From Cyrtodaria siliqua (lineage: Eukaryota > Mollusca > Bivalvia > Adapedonta > Hiatellidae): DNA of 64,000 nt. Shown here in pieces: positions 1 through 11,400 of this stretch; the first letter of the stretch is position 1, and each line of letters starts with the position of its first letter. A model generated the notes under the pieces. The model saw nothing but the letters and a program-made list of their open reading frames with translations, was not told the DNA's origin and ran no database searches. The position numbers were made by a program, and so were the translations under genes. Location: assembly GCA_037043455.1 (NCBI GenBank), contig JAWPHD010001808.1:124001-188000 (forward strand), written 5' to 3'.

Positions 1-694
1 CATAATTTATAAGTATATAGCGGATACGTGGGCATAATGTGAGGATAGATGGTACGGTGTAGTGGGTATGAGATATATAAGTAAATAGAGGGTACGGGGA
101 CATATTATGAAGGTATATAGACAGTTCGAGGATTTTAGATTTAATAGTTGATTTGCGTCTCATTGTTTACAATCAAATATACATAAAACATAAATTGTAA
201 ATATCATTCTAAAAGAATTACAGGAGACGATATTATTGCACATTAACATATAACGTTCAATAATTCATATCAAAGCATACTTATCGGTTTGGCCTGTACA
301 TGCGTTACTAATATACATTTAATGTGATAAGAACTGGACAACTATTGTTAATCAACCTTATGAGTATCACATATATGATACTCAAAGTTTAAAATGACAC
401 TAAAAGGAGTTTGGGTAAACTGTGAAATTTGTAAATATAAGCACCCGAGGAAAATCCACCTAATAAGCGCAAATAAAGAAATACTAAAATGTCCGTTATC
501 ACATCAGGTCAGACCTGACTTGACCTTGTAATATGTAAGTACAGATAAACCTAGTCACCCGACCACCTGTTTTAAGCGCCCATCTGCCGTAAGCGACCAT
601 CAATTTGGTTTTATTTTAAATCAACGACCGCATACGTTCATACCAAAAGTGCGTTTTCATGCCAATAAGAGACCGGAATTTCTTTCAGAAAAAT

Positions 695-729
695 CAGGGA
701 GTACGTTACGTTATATAACGTACTCCCTG
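695..729. repeat. perfect inverted repeat, 14-bp arms
   Basis: Left arm 695-708 (CAGGGAGTACGTTA) and right arm 716-729 are perfect reverse complements around a 7-base loop. The centre, 708-721, is itself the palindrome ACGTTATATAACGT. It could be a transposon footprint or simply a chance hairpin. Confidence 0.6.
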
Positions 730-1502
730 GAAAAATCAAATACCGAAAAAACAAAAACATTTTAACTTTCGGTAAATCAAGCAGACGAGATCAAACATAC
801 ATTAATGAGTATCTCCTACCTGCGGCGAAAATCGAGTATAAGTGCCAATTATTAAGTTTCAATAGTAATAAGCATCTGCTTGGGGCGGTGTGTTGCGTAT
901 GACATCACGCAAGGATTTGTCAGCAAGGATTTGTCAACAGATTTGTCAACAGAAGGATTAGAAAATATGATGAAATCTCGTAGACTCTCGCGTAGAAAGT
1001 ACGAGATTTCAGCGTCTATCGATAAGGCGGGTCTTCCGATAAGACGGGTCCGATCGATAACGATAACGCGGCGAGCTTACCTGTACGTTTCGACACAAAA
1101 CCAGTCCGGTGCTACTGCTGTGTTTATCTCATATATTACATGAGAAATATATAGCTTCTTTTTAACTGGCGGCTTGTTAATTACTTGATTACATATTTAA
1201 TAGAAAAATCCCTAATTGCATAAAGCACTCGGGAATTATGGCTCAGGGTTGTGTCACGAGCACGGAGACTAGTTCGAAAATGGTGTTAATAAAATGTATA
1301 AACACACGGTGATACTCTGATTACCGCGAAAATGATGACGATCCTATGCTCTAAATATGTAATTGTAGCATGGTCACAGACAATTCTCTTTGTTCAGACA
1401 CAGGTGTAAATCGTTTAATTGAAAATAAGACCTGTCAGAATAACTGTGAGAATAACAGTTAGAATAACTGAAATAGAGCTGAAATGGACATGCTACAAAA
1501 CA

Positions 1503-1602
1503 AATAGAGTATGGTTTCATCTCGTTGGTTAATTTAAACACCTCGATGGGATATGCCCATCTCGATGTTTAAATGAACCAACTCAATGAAACCATACTCT
1601 AT
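1503..1602. repeat. foldback (inverted repeat), ~48-bp arms
   Basis: The arms 1503-1550 and 1555-1602 are near-perfect reverse complements, about 39 of 48 positions, around a 4-base centre. The outermost 18 bases (AATAGAGTATGGTTTCAT and its complement) are identical. This is likely a small hairpin MITE or its remnant; no target-site duplication is clear. Confidence 0.65.
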
Positions 1603-2073
1603 TACTTATTCCTTTCTGTAATAATAAAATACTTTAAATACCAATAATTATCGGACATTTTGTTTTATAATTCTTAAAGTGTTTGGATTACCAGGCGTAA
1701 ATCATTAATATTAATTGTATTGTTTTCGCTAGGAAAAATAACATTGTGTGATGCGGTGTGGGTTGATATTTGTTTTCTTCTTTTGTAACGATTTTAACCG
1801 TATTGCAATTAGACCAATTGAATTAAAAAATGCATCTTGTTTGTGCAAACGTATGGTAATTAATTAGCGAAATTATCCTTTATTTTCTTAGAGTTTAAAG
1901 CGCGGCGTCGGCCGATCCTTTTGATATGTCCCGAGACTTGAATGCATAATTATAGTTTGCTGCTTAAACTGTTATTTTAATCAAGGCTTTATTAAAAAAA
2001 AAACTGTGAACATGCATCTCTTGTACATATTTACCATTTGGTAATGTCATTCCGATTATCTTTACGTACATGA

Positions 2074-2457
2074 ACATGTCTTACGGAAAAGAAGATTTTT
2101 ATTAATTTTGATGATCTAGATCTTGAAGCTTTATTAGGCGACTTTACTGCCAGTGGAAATGAGGTCTCTGATGATGAACTGTTTGATAATGGTGTAGATA
2201 TGAGTAATAAGCCGACTCCTAAAACTGTCCATGCTATGCATGCCACGAATCATACATACATTTTTTTAATTTGTTTGTGCGTGCGTACTTTATCAAAAGC
2301 TCCCAATCCTCATCCCATTCCACGGACGTTTGAATTGTTAGCTCCACTGAGGGTCTTAGCGCATGTCACAAAATGCGGTACTTATTCGTGTTTTATTGCT
2401 ATGATGTTAAGTATATATTTATGCTCGCCCTATGGCACTAGTGTCTTATTGCTGTGA
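2074..2457 (+). CDS. acidic open segment of unknown nature
   Basis: An open frame of about 128 codons between a TGA at 2071 and a stop near 2457. Its first half reads as a soluble, acidic peptide (FDDLDLEALLGDFTASG, then SDDELFDNG), unlike the surrounding AT-rich noise. The second half looks random and hydrophobic. It may be a decayed exon or a transposon-derived fragment. No family is recognised, no clear splice sites bound it, and it may not be coding at all. Confidence 0.2.
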   Translation, partial: TCLTEKKIFINFDDLDLEALLGDFTASGNEVSDDELFDNGVDMSNKPTPKTVHAMHATNHTYIFLICLCVRTLSKAPNPHPIPRTFELLAPLRVLAHVTKCGTYSCFIAMMLSIYLCSPYGTSVLLL

Positions 2458-2460
2458 GTG

Positions 2461-2760
2461 TCATAAAATATATACCGAATATGCACCCTATTTGAGCGAG
2501 TTCCTTATCTTTTCTCAAAACACAATGTCATAAAACTGGGTATTGAGACCCATGCTATATTGATTTGGTAGTGCCATAAAACACATGCCGAATATGCAGA
2601 TATTTAAGCAAGTTGCCGCCTTATCTGTTGCTAATAACAACAACATGTCATAAAACCCGGTATTGAGATCCATGCTATATATGCAGCTCATTTGAGCTGG
2701 TGTCTTATATTTCGCTGGTAACACTAGGTCATTAAAATCTGATATTGTCCCATACTACAT
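2461..2760 (+). repeat. degenerate tandem repeat, ~118-bp period
   Basis: About two and a half diverged copies. Recurring blocks are GTCATAAAA, CCGAATATGCA and ATTGAGAYCCATGCTATAT, with spacing near 118-120 bases. It is too diverged for exact edges. Confidence 0.45.
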
Positions 2761-3411
2761 GTAGAGTGCCATACCTGAAGCAACTATTCAAATAGATTCT
2801 TCACAAGCTAAACAATAACAAGAAGACAAAATTCAGAAATTCATAACTTTTTATTTGAGTTATTTATGTAAACAGAACATACGGTAATAAAGAGTTCAAA
2901 ACATATGGTAATAAAAGAGTTTTAATTAAATTAACATAAACAAGAAATGACACATACAGTGCAAAAAAAAACCCCAAAACATTTCAATATATGGTTCAAA
3001 TTTGCAGTCCCGTGCATAGGAATGTATAAAGTAGAGTATGGAGTGGTTCCTGAATTCCTCTGTATCCTTCCCCTTTTGAAGCGGCTGAAAATAAACTAAG
3101 ATAAAGTGTTACTTTTATAAGGGATTAAATGCAGAGTATTGGTTTAAAACTGAATATTAATGTTATAATTAATATTAAAGGTTTGCAGCCATGTGGTCAA
3201 GATTTGTTTCGATTTTATTTGTGTTAAGTATATATACCCATGACTTACAATCTGTGTTACGTTGTATTAAGTATCACCGTCGTGAGTTTTCAACATGTAC
3301 CACTTATTGTAGTAGTATTTTTAAAATTTTAGAATTATTTTTTAAAAGAAATATTGTGTCCCATTGAAATGTGAAAAGAATATACACATAATGTTTTGCT
3401 TGATAAAAGGA

Positions 3412-4560
3412 CAACCATGCAGTATGAAAACTATGTAAGAACACAAATATATTATTTAATTATATATATATATATAAAATTATATATTTAAAAAGAACAT
3501 GATTGTGTTCCTTTATATTAAAAAGGCGATAACACATGGTATTTTTTTGATTTTTTAAATTATTTCTTAGAAGAAATAATTTGCCAATTTGAAAGCTGAA
3601 GAAAAAAATATAATGCTTTTTATGATGAAATAAAGGTTACCATGCAGTATAAAAATTATATAAGAACACAAATATGTGTATTTTTCAGAAGATGAACATG
3701 ATTTTATGCTTTTCTATTAAAAAGGCACTAACACACTAGTGTTTCTAAATTTTGTTTTTAAATGTTCAAAGTGAATAATAACAAGAAATATATGCCCATT
3801 TGAAAGCTGAAATACTTTTTTTTTTATAATGCTTGGTATGAAATAAAGTTAACCATGCAGTATAAAAGTTATATAAGAACACAAATATGTGTATTTTTTT
3901 AGAAAATAACTTGATTTTATGCCTTTCTATTAAAAAAGCAGTAACACACTAGTGTTTCTAAATTTCCAAAGTGAATTATAACAACAAGAAATATACTGCC
4001 CATTTGAAATCTGAGAAAAAAATAAACTAAATACTTTGCACAAAATAAAGTTAACCATACAATATGAAAATTATATAAGAACACAAATATGTGTATTTTT
4101 TTAGAAAATAACTTGATTTTATGCCTTTCTATTAAAAAGGCAGTAACACACTAGTGTTTCTAAATTTTGTTTTTAAATGTTCAAAGTGAATAATAACAAG
4201 AAATATATGCCCATTTGAAAGCTGAAATACTTTTTTTTTATAATGCTTGGTATGAAATAAAGTTAACCATGCAGTATAAAAATTATATAAGAACACAAAT
4301 ATGTGTATTTTTTTAGAAAATAACTTGATTTTATGCCTTTCTATTAAAAAAGCAGTAACACACTAGTGTTTCTAAATTTCCAAAGTGAATTATAACAACA
4401 AGAAATATACTGCCCATTTGAAATCTGAGAAAAAAATAAACTAAATACTTTGCACAAAATAAAGTTAACCATACAATATGAAAATTATATAAGAACACAA
4501 ATATGTGTATTTTTTAAAAATAAAACATGATTATGTGCCTTCCTATTAAAAAGGCGGTAA
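3412..4560 (+). repeat. satellite array, ~207-bp monomers in a ~414-bp higher-order unit
   Basis: The block beginning ACCATGCAGTAT (or ACCATACAATAT) recurs at 3414, 3639, 3852, 4054, 4266 and 4468. Spacings of 225, 213, 202, 212 and 202 alternate, and the 3852-4265 and 4266-4560 segments are nearly identical. The youngest structure is therefore a two-monomer higher-order repeat. Each monomer carries the palindrome ACACTAGTGT or a variant. The array is strongly AT-rich and ends about 800 bases upstream of the PMM start codon. Confidence 0.85.
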
Positions 4561-4967
4561 CATCGTTTGCTTTTTTTTTTGGCTCCAAACTCGGAGTAAA
4601 ATTTAAATCAGAAAATAACCCGGAATGATATCAATATCAATATGTAATTTATATAATTTTAATAACCATGTCGTATAACGAATTCATTATAATCAAAAAA
4701 GTATTTTCTCCAATGGAAAACATGTTTTATATCAAATTTCCTAAAAAAGATTACCCCACCCGCCAACATCACACTGCCGAGAATCGGTAGAATTGCATTA
4801 GTAATTATCAACATAAAAATACACTACCAACAAAAAACATTCGGAAAATAAACACTTCCTCATTAAAATATATCATATTAAACCAGTACTTACTTGATAA
4901 TTGCTTATATAAAGCGTTATCTTGCTGTTTATCGCATTGATTTTCCCAGCGTTGTATTCGATATTTT

Positions 4968-4979
4968 CCAAAATGGCGG
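4968..4979 (+). promoter_or_regulatory. YY1-like site
   Basis: CCAAAATGGCGG matches the vertebrate YY1 core (AANATGGCGGC) except at its end. It lies 16 bases before the CLEAR-type E-box and ~390 bases upstream of the PMM ATG, in a locally GC-richer stretch. Motif match only. Confidence 0.3.
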
Positions 4980-4994
4980 TTGAAGACGATGACT

Positions 4995-5004
4995 GTCACG
5001 TGAC
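4995..5004. promoter_or_regulatory. CLEAR/USF-type palindromic E-box
   Basis: GTCACGTGAC is the 10-base palindrome recognised by bHLH-zip factors of the TFEB/MITF and USF type. It lies ~360 bases upstream of the PMM start. Binding and use in this organism are inferred from the motif alone. Confidence 0.35.
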
Positions 5005-5132
5005 TCGATCTCGGGATTTCTGTACGAGAATTTGCGAGACTTCCTTTTTCGCCCTATATAATTTGACCCAATTTCTAATCCTTCTGTTGACAAATCCTTG
5101 CATCACGTAACCTAAACACATTATTATGCTAT

Positions 5133-5155
5133 CCAATCACAACGTTGTATAAATA
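5133..5155 (+). promoter_or_regulatory. candidate core promoter (CCAAT + TATA) of PMM
   Basis: CCAAT at 5133-5137 is followed by TATAAATA at 5148-5155, about 207 bases before the PMM ATG. The CCAAT is closer to the TATA than is usual. AT-rich DNA produces chance TATA boxes, so confidence is modest. Confidence 0.3.
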
Positions 5156-5361
5156 TACCTTTATTAATATTAATGAGGGTATTTGAGAGTATTGACCGAT
5201 CACAGCTTCGTATTGAAATAAACTGATGAATATTTATGAATAATTTAACCTTCCAATCATCTACAAATGAGGAACGAGTGTACTCTGGGTAGAGATTGAG
5301 ACCACTTGCGGGGCCTTACCAAATCAATCGTTGTGCAGACACAGATCGCAGTAACAACAAA

Positions 5362-5427
5362 ATGGCAGCCAACACGCAGACAATTTGTGTTTTTGATGTT
5401 GATGGAACTCTCACTGCTCCACGACAG
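5362..5427 (+). CDS. PMM2: PMM exon 1
   Basis: Encodes 22 residues ending LTAPRQ and contains the catalytic DVDGT motif. Donor gtatat follows at 5428; the exon ends in phase 0. Confidence 0.95.
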
Positions 5428-8400
5428 GTATATGATGAACAAAATTCAGTTATTTTTAAAGGGTTTTAAATGTACTTATATTCAAAATTATTTCTAGAAA
5501 CTGCAGTCGTACTTTACGATGGCTGGATTGACGTGTAAGCTGTCTTGCGTCATGCAGGACGTTTCGTACCCTGGATGTTTCGAATCTCAGTTTGGAATGA
5601 ATGAATGAATGAATGAATGGTGTTTTACGGAAATTCGACACCATTCATTCGACACATATGTAGGTCATATTTTGCCCAGAAACGGATGAAAGATGAAGAA
5701 ATGATATAGTAATTAAAAATTAATGTAAATATATAAAGATAAAACTATTTACAAATAAGGGATGATATGGTAGTATATTTCTATGTGTTTTCGACCAGCA
5801 GGTAATTTCCGCCGTCGTTTATTATGCAAATTTCGTCATCATTTTTTATGATCGTCTGATAAATGAATAGTTATTTAGAACAACAACAGAAAACACTTGC
5901 AAATAATAACTTTTTTAAGGCTACGTATAATTTTCCTAGATAGTTAATCTCTTTACCAGTGTTTTTGCCATTAAATGCATCCCATTTTAAAGCAAACTTA
6001 AACAAAACAAAATATTTTATGATGTAGTGATGATTTATGATGTAGTGATGATTTAATCCTTTACCTTTCATTATATATCAACAGGTTTTATTTACTCGTA
6101 AAATGAATAGTAGTAAAAATGGGTAATATCAAGTCCCTGCATAAAACGTGCAGCAATATCGGTGTTTGTGTTTAAAACATATGGTAATTGTTATGTTAGT
6201 ACATTTCCTGTGACCTAAATTCCTGACATGTTTTGAAAACAGCGGAAGGCAATAATTTTAAAGCTCCACAGTATAAAAAAACGATTTTAGGGTGATGAGG
6301 GTAGACATTTACTCGTATTTTTTCATAGAAAATAAGTACGGCTTTGTTGCTTCTTGTTAAATTAAAAAAAATAGTTGATATTTTGGCATTTTTTTCTACG
6401 CTGTCAGCTAGTGTGAATTTAGGTCAACAAATTTGCATAAAATTGCCCGTATGAAAATACTGCATCTCGGGATAAAAGCTATAGTAAATAATGTGAATGG
6501 AAACACATGCCGTTCACTGGAAACAAACAAGTTGAGGTCATCCATTTACAAATGTTATCGGATGGAAAAACGAACAAAATTTAATCAATGCTGCGGTAGT
6601 TTTTGTTAAAGTTTGAATACTTTAGATAGCTAACATCATATGTCAAATATATAATTCATTATTGTGTGTTGTGTTTTTTTATGTTTTCCAACTGGTAAAT
6701 CTCTTAAACAAAAAAAAGGACCTCTCCATCATTCTTTATACAAAATGGCCACTGAGTTGCATGTGAAAACGTAAATTCAGACTGAAGTTAAAAAATTCAA
6801 GAAGAATTATTTCAGAAAGGTCAAACCACACTAATACAATCACAGAGTCTTACATTACTCAAATATTATGCCAATTCATATGATAAGGATGAATTTTGGA
6901 TGGAAAACTTAACCAACTGATGGGTCATGCAGCCATATTTAAAAAAAATATTGCCATTTCACGACAAATCAACAAATTTCACACGCTCCAAATTTTTAAA
7001 GTATGTGCTCATTCAAAAAAATATATATACAAGTAGAATAACATGGCCATTACTTGAATAAATAATTAATTTTTTACTCACATAAATGTTTGCTGAATTG
7101 GGAAAAGCGTACCAACCAACACCATAAAATGGTGTTTTCCTGGTGTTTTCCACAGTTTTCACATTTACTTTTATGTGCCGTTGCTGATCAAAAATCGCTG
7201 TAATTTGTATTACAAAGTAAATAAAACACAACACAAAGAAAAACACTTACCAGATCAATCTGCGAAACAATAATTTGTGAGCATCGATAATTACTGAGAT
7301 ATTTGCGATCTTATTACAATTTTTTATTCTCAGAAATCAGCATGTCAGTTTCCAACAGAAATGGCGACTGAAGTCTCATGATGGCACCGAATTTACCTGA
7401 TTTCGTCTCGTTTCATAATCCTGTAATATAAACAGGTCCTGGTTTTGTACACGGGCAGTTGAACATTTTGTACCAATATCTAGTTGTTCCTTGCATTCAC
7501 ATACAATCTCTGTCGGTGTCTCGCAAGTGAAATACCAGGAATCGTGGAAAACAATGAAAATGACTACTCGGGGCAGTTCCGATAGTAAACGAATCGATCG
7601 GAACTCGTCGCCAATCCGACGAGGCAGTTCCGATTGTAAACGAATAAGATTGGAAAATCTCCATAATCGGCTTGTCTAAAACAATTACGAATATAATTTC
7701 AAAAATCCGATCTTCTCTATCCTGTTTTTCCCCAGCAAAACGCATATTACATGGGGTGAAGTTATTGCCGTTTACCTTTTTCATAGTCCGTTTTACAATT
7801 AAGTAAAGTTTATATCAATTGGTGGACAAAAATATATAGGTAGAGCATCTTTAAATTAAAAAAGAAAACATACAATTTGTTCGCCTCGAACCCACATGAG
7901 GCAGAGGTTTGTAGCCAAGGCTTTATCCACAAAAAAAATAAAAAAAATAACAGAAGTGTTCCTTATTTCTTTTTACAAAACACAGAAGCTAAGTGTAAAT
8001 ACCGTTTAGCTTTATGCTGAAGATGAAATCCTAGTTTTTAACACTTAAATCTTCCTACTTATGCAGCTATTTGAACCTATACAAGTGTTTTTTTCTATGT
8101 AGAGAGTGGAGGCAGATATGGAAGAGTTCCTGAAAAGGTTGCAGTCAAAGGTCAAGATTGCATTAGTTGGTGGCTCCGACCTTGTCAAAATTGCGGAACA
8201 GATGGGTGGAGACGATGGTAGGTGTAGTGACAAACATGCATGTATTGTACTAGAAATGTCTTCATATATTTTGTTCATTATAATCTTTTGTATTTGGGGT
8301 TGTGGGGAAAGCTCCGAGAATAAAGTGAAGTATAAACTTTATTAGTAAACAAAGTAAACTGACATCAATTGGAGTTAAGAGAGGGTATACTGGATTCAGT

Positions 8401-11400
8401 CTGTCCGTCTAATGACACAACCTTGTCCACTTGATAAGTCTTCAACCATTGTAGTCCCACTCACAGCAAATTGGTTTCTGCTCAGTTACTTCAGTTGCCC
8501 CAGAGTTACAACCCTCCATTAAGGGTCATATATAACCCTCGAGGGGGTCATATATGTTTTACAAATATCTCTTGTTACATTTATGTTTAAAGGCATTTAT
8601 AAGGAAGAGGATGTGGAAATAATTGCATCTGGTTTATATATTGTGTATATAAGTTATATATGTTTTGTTTTTATATACTTTCCAGTGAAATAGTGGATTT
8701 TATGATTAAAATAAAACCTTATATTTTCATTGTTTATATTTCACGTCATGTGAAAATATAATATATAGTCATGCAACTGTTGACGTTATTGACGTCATTG
8801 TTTTGGCGCATTATATTTTTTTCTGCATACATTTCCAGGTTGTGAGTATATAATAAATAGAATATTTGTTGGTTTGTCACGAATATAGGATTTATTTTCA
8901 TGTTGAAGTGAGAAAACTCAAATATTTTCACTCGTACTAAAGCACTCGTGAAAATATAAGTTTTCTCACTTCTCAATGAAATCAAATCCTTTATTCACTC
9001 AAAACAAACAAATATCCTCTATATATTTAATAGTTAGTAACGTTTTTAATTGCCAGTTAGTTATTGTACTTTATAACTACTTCATGACTAATCTGCCTTT
9101 ACATTACAGTGTTTAATGATCTCCCATGTGAAATGTGAAAATATTAGTTCTCGGGGATTCAAATCACTGATTGACCATGGGATTGTATATAAAGATAAAG
9201 ATATAAAGATCTGTGATCAAGTGAAGTGACTTACTCAAACATGATATTATTTTTTTTGCCTGCAGTATGGTAATATATGAAAAATGAACATGAAAAATAG
9301 TCTTGATATTTAAAATATACAAAGTGCATATTGATTATTGACAATAAATAAATCAATCAATACAACTTGATTATGGTAGTGTTTTTGTCCATACATTACA
9401 GTTGTGCAAAAGTTTGACTATGTATTTGCTGAGAACGGATTGGTTGCTTTCAAAGATGGTGTACAGATAGGTCAACAGGTGAGCTAGATATTGTGACTAC
9501 TTGCTGTATATTCAACCAGTCTGATCATGATACGTATAGCTATTAAATTATAACTGTTTATTGGTGGTACCAGTCTGATCATGTATATGTATAGCTATTA
9601 AATTATAACTGTTTATTGGTGGTACCAGTCTGTTCATGCATGTATAGGTTTTTGTGAGTTGCAATCTGTTTCATGATGGTATTTAAAAACAACTTGGTGT
9701 TTAATAAAAGCTTTTAGAAACCAATAAAAACAAATACTGAAATAACACACAGTGTGATATACCCATTCTTTGACAACATTCCCAATGGCATGAATGTTGT
9801 TTTAGTCAATTTGAAAAAAATATTCCTCAAAAGAAGGAAATTACACACTTTAACACATTTTCATTTTAACACCGAAGAAGTAAAGTGTTCATTAAAATAT
9901 GACAGTGCAGTTGTACTATGGTGTCTGATGCCAGTTGTACTATAGTATCTGATGTAGATTGTACTATGGTATCTGATGCAGATTGTACTATGGTATCTGA
10001 TGCAGATTGTACTATGGTATCTGATGCAGATTGTACTATGGTGTCTGATGCAGATTGTACTATGGTGTCTGATGCAGATTGTACTATGGATTCTGATGCA
10101 GATTGTACTATGGTATCTGATGCAGATTGTACTATTGTATCTGATGCAGATTGTACTAGGGTGTCTGATGCAGATTGTACTATGGTATCTGATGCAGATT
10201 GTACTATTGTATCTGATGCAGATTGTACTATGGTATCTGATGCAGATTGTACTATGGTATCTGATGCAGATTGTACTATGGTATCTGATGCAGATTGTAC
10301 TATGGTGTCTGATGCAGATTATACTATGGTGTCTGATGCAGATTGTACTATGGTATCTGATGCAGATTGTACTATGGTGCAGATTATACTATGGTATCTG
10401 ATGCAGATTGTACTATGGTATCTGATGCAGATTGTACTATGGTATCTGATGCATGTTATTGATATCATCTGAGCTCTGCTTGTATTCTTATTCTAATATT
10501 TGTGTTTATTGTAGAATTTATTGAAACACGTGGGAGAGGAGATTCTACAAAAGGTCATCAACTTCTGTCTAAAATACATGTCTGAACTTAAACTGCCAGC
10601 TAAAAGGTAGGTCTGTCATAAGGCTTAAAACACCAGCTAAATAGTAGGTCTGACCTTACACTACTGGCTAAATGGTAGGTCCAGGCTAAATGGTAGGTCT
10701 GACCTTACATTGTCAGCTAAATGGTAGGTCCAACCTTACATTACCGGCTATATGGTACGTCTGACCTTACACCGTTTGCTAAATGGTAGGTCGAACCTTA
10801 CACTACCGGCTAAATGGTAGGTCCGACCTTACACTACTGGCTAAATGGTATGCCGACCTTACAGTACCGGCTAAATGGTAGGTCTGACCTTACACTATCA
10901 GCTAGATGGTAGGCCGACCTTACACTACAGCTAAATGGCAGGTCTGACCTTACACTGTTGGCTAAATGGTGGGTCCAACCTTACACTACCGGCTAAATGG
11001 TAGGTCCAACCTTACACTACTGGCTAAATGGTAGGCCGACCTTACAGTACCGGCTATATGGTAGGTCTGATCTTACAATACCAGCTAAATGGTACGTCTG
11101 ACCCTACACTACCATCTAAATGGTATGTCTGACCTTACACTAACAGCTAAATGGTAAATAGGTCCGACCTTACATTGCCAGCTAAATCATGGAACTGACC
11201 CTACACTACCAGCTAAATGGTAGGTCCTACCTTACAACAGCTGAATGGTAGGTCAAACCTTTCATTACCAGCTAAAAGGTAGGTCCAACCTTTCACTACC
11301 AGCTAAATGGTAGGTCCTACCTTACAACAGCTGAATGGTAAGTCCAACCTTACATTGCCAGCTAAATCATGGATCTGACTCTACACTACCAGCTAAATGG

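Larger units (their letters stand above)
1..2073. other. upstream intergenic DNA, no gene recognised
   Basis: AT-rich noncoding sequence. I see no exon with convincing splice sites or protein similarity here. The notable structures are a perfect palindrome near 0.7 kb, a 0.9-kb stretch that matches the PMM upstream region in inverted orientation, and a foldback at 1.5 kb; each is listed separately. A short open frame at 880-1143 has low-complexity, uncharacteristic content and is not called. Confidence 0.6.

Noticed and set aside
4808..4999. Possible divergent first exon (TVIVFNRHFGKYRIQRWENQ, donor-like gtaagtac on -)
   Set aside because: No ATG at its start (GTG only), and no following exon is seen to the left. 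A bidirectional promoter remains possible but is unsupported.
9918..10472. VSDADCTM repeat ORF
   Set aside because: 24-bp minisatellite in PMM intron 3.
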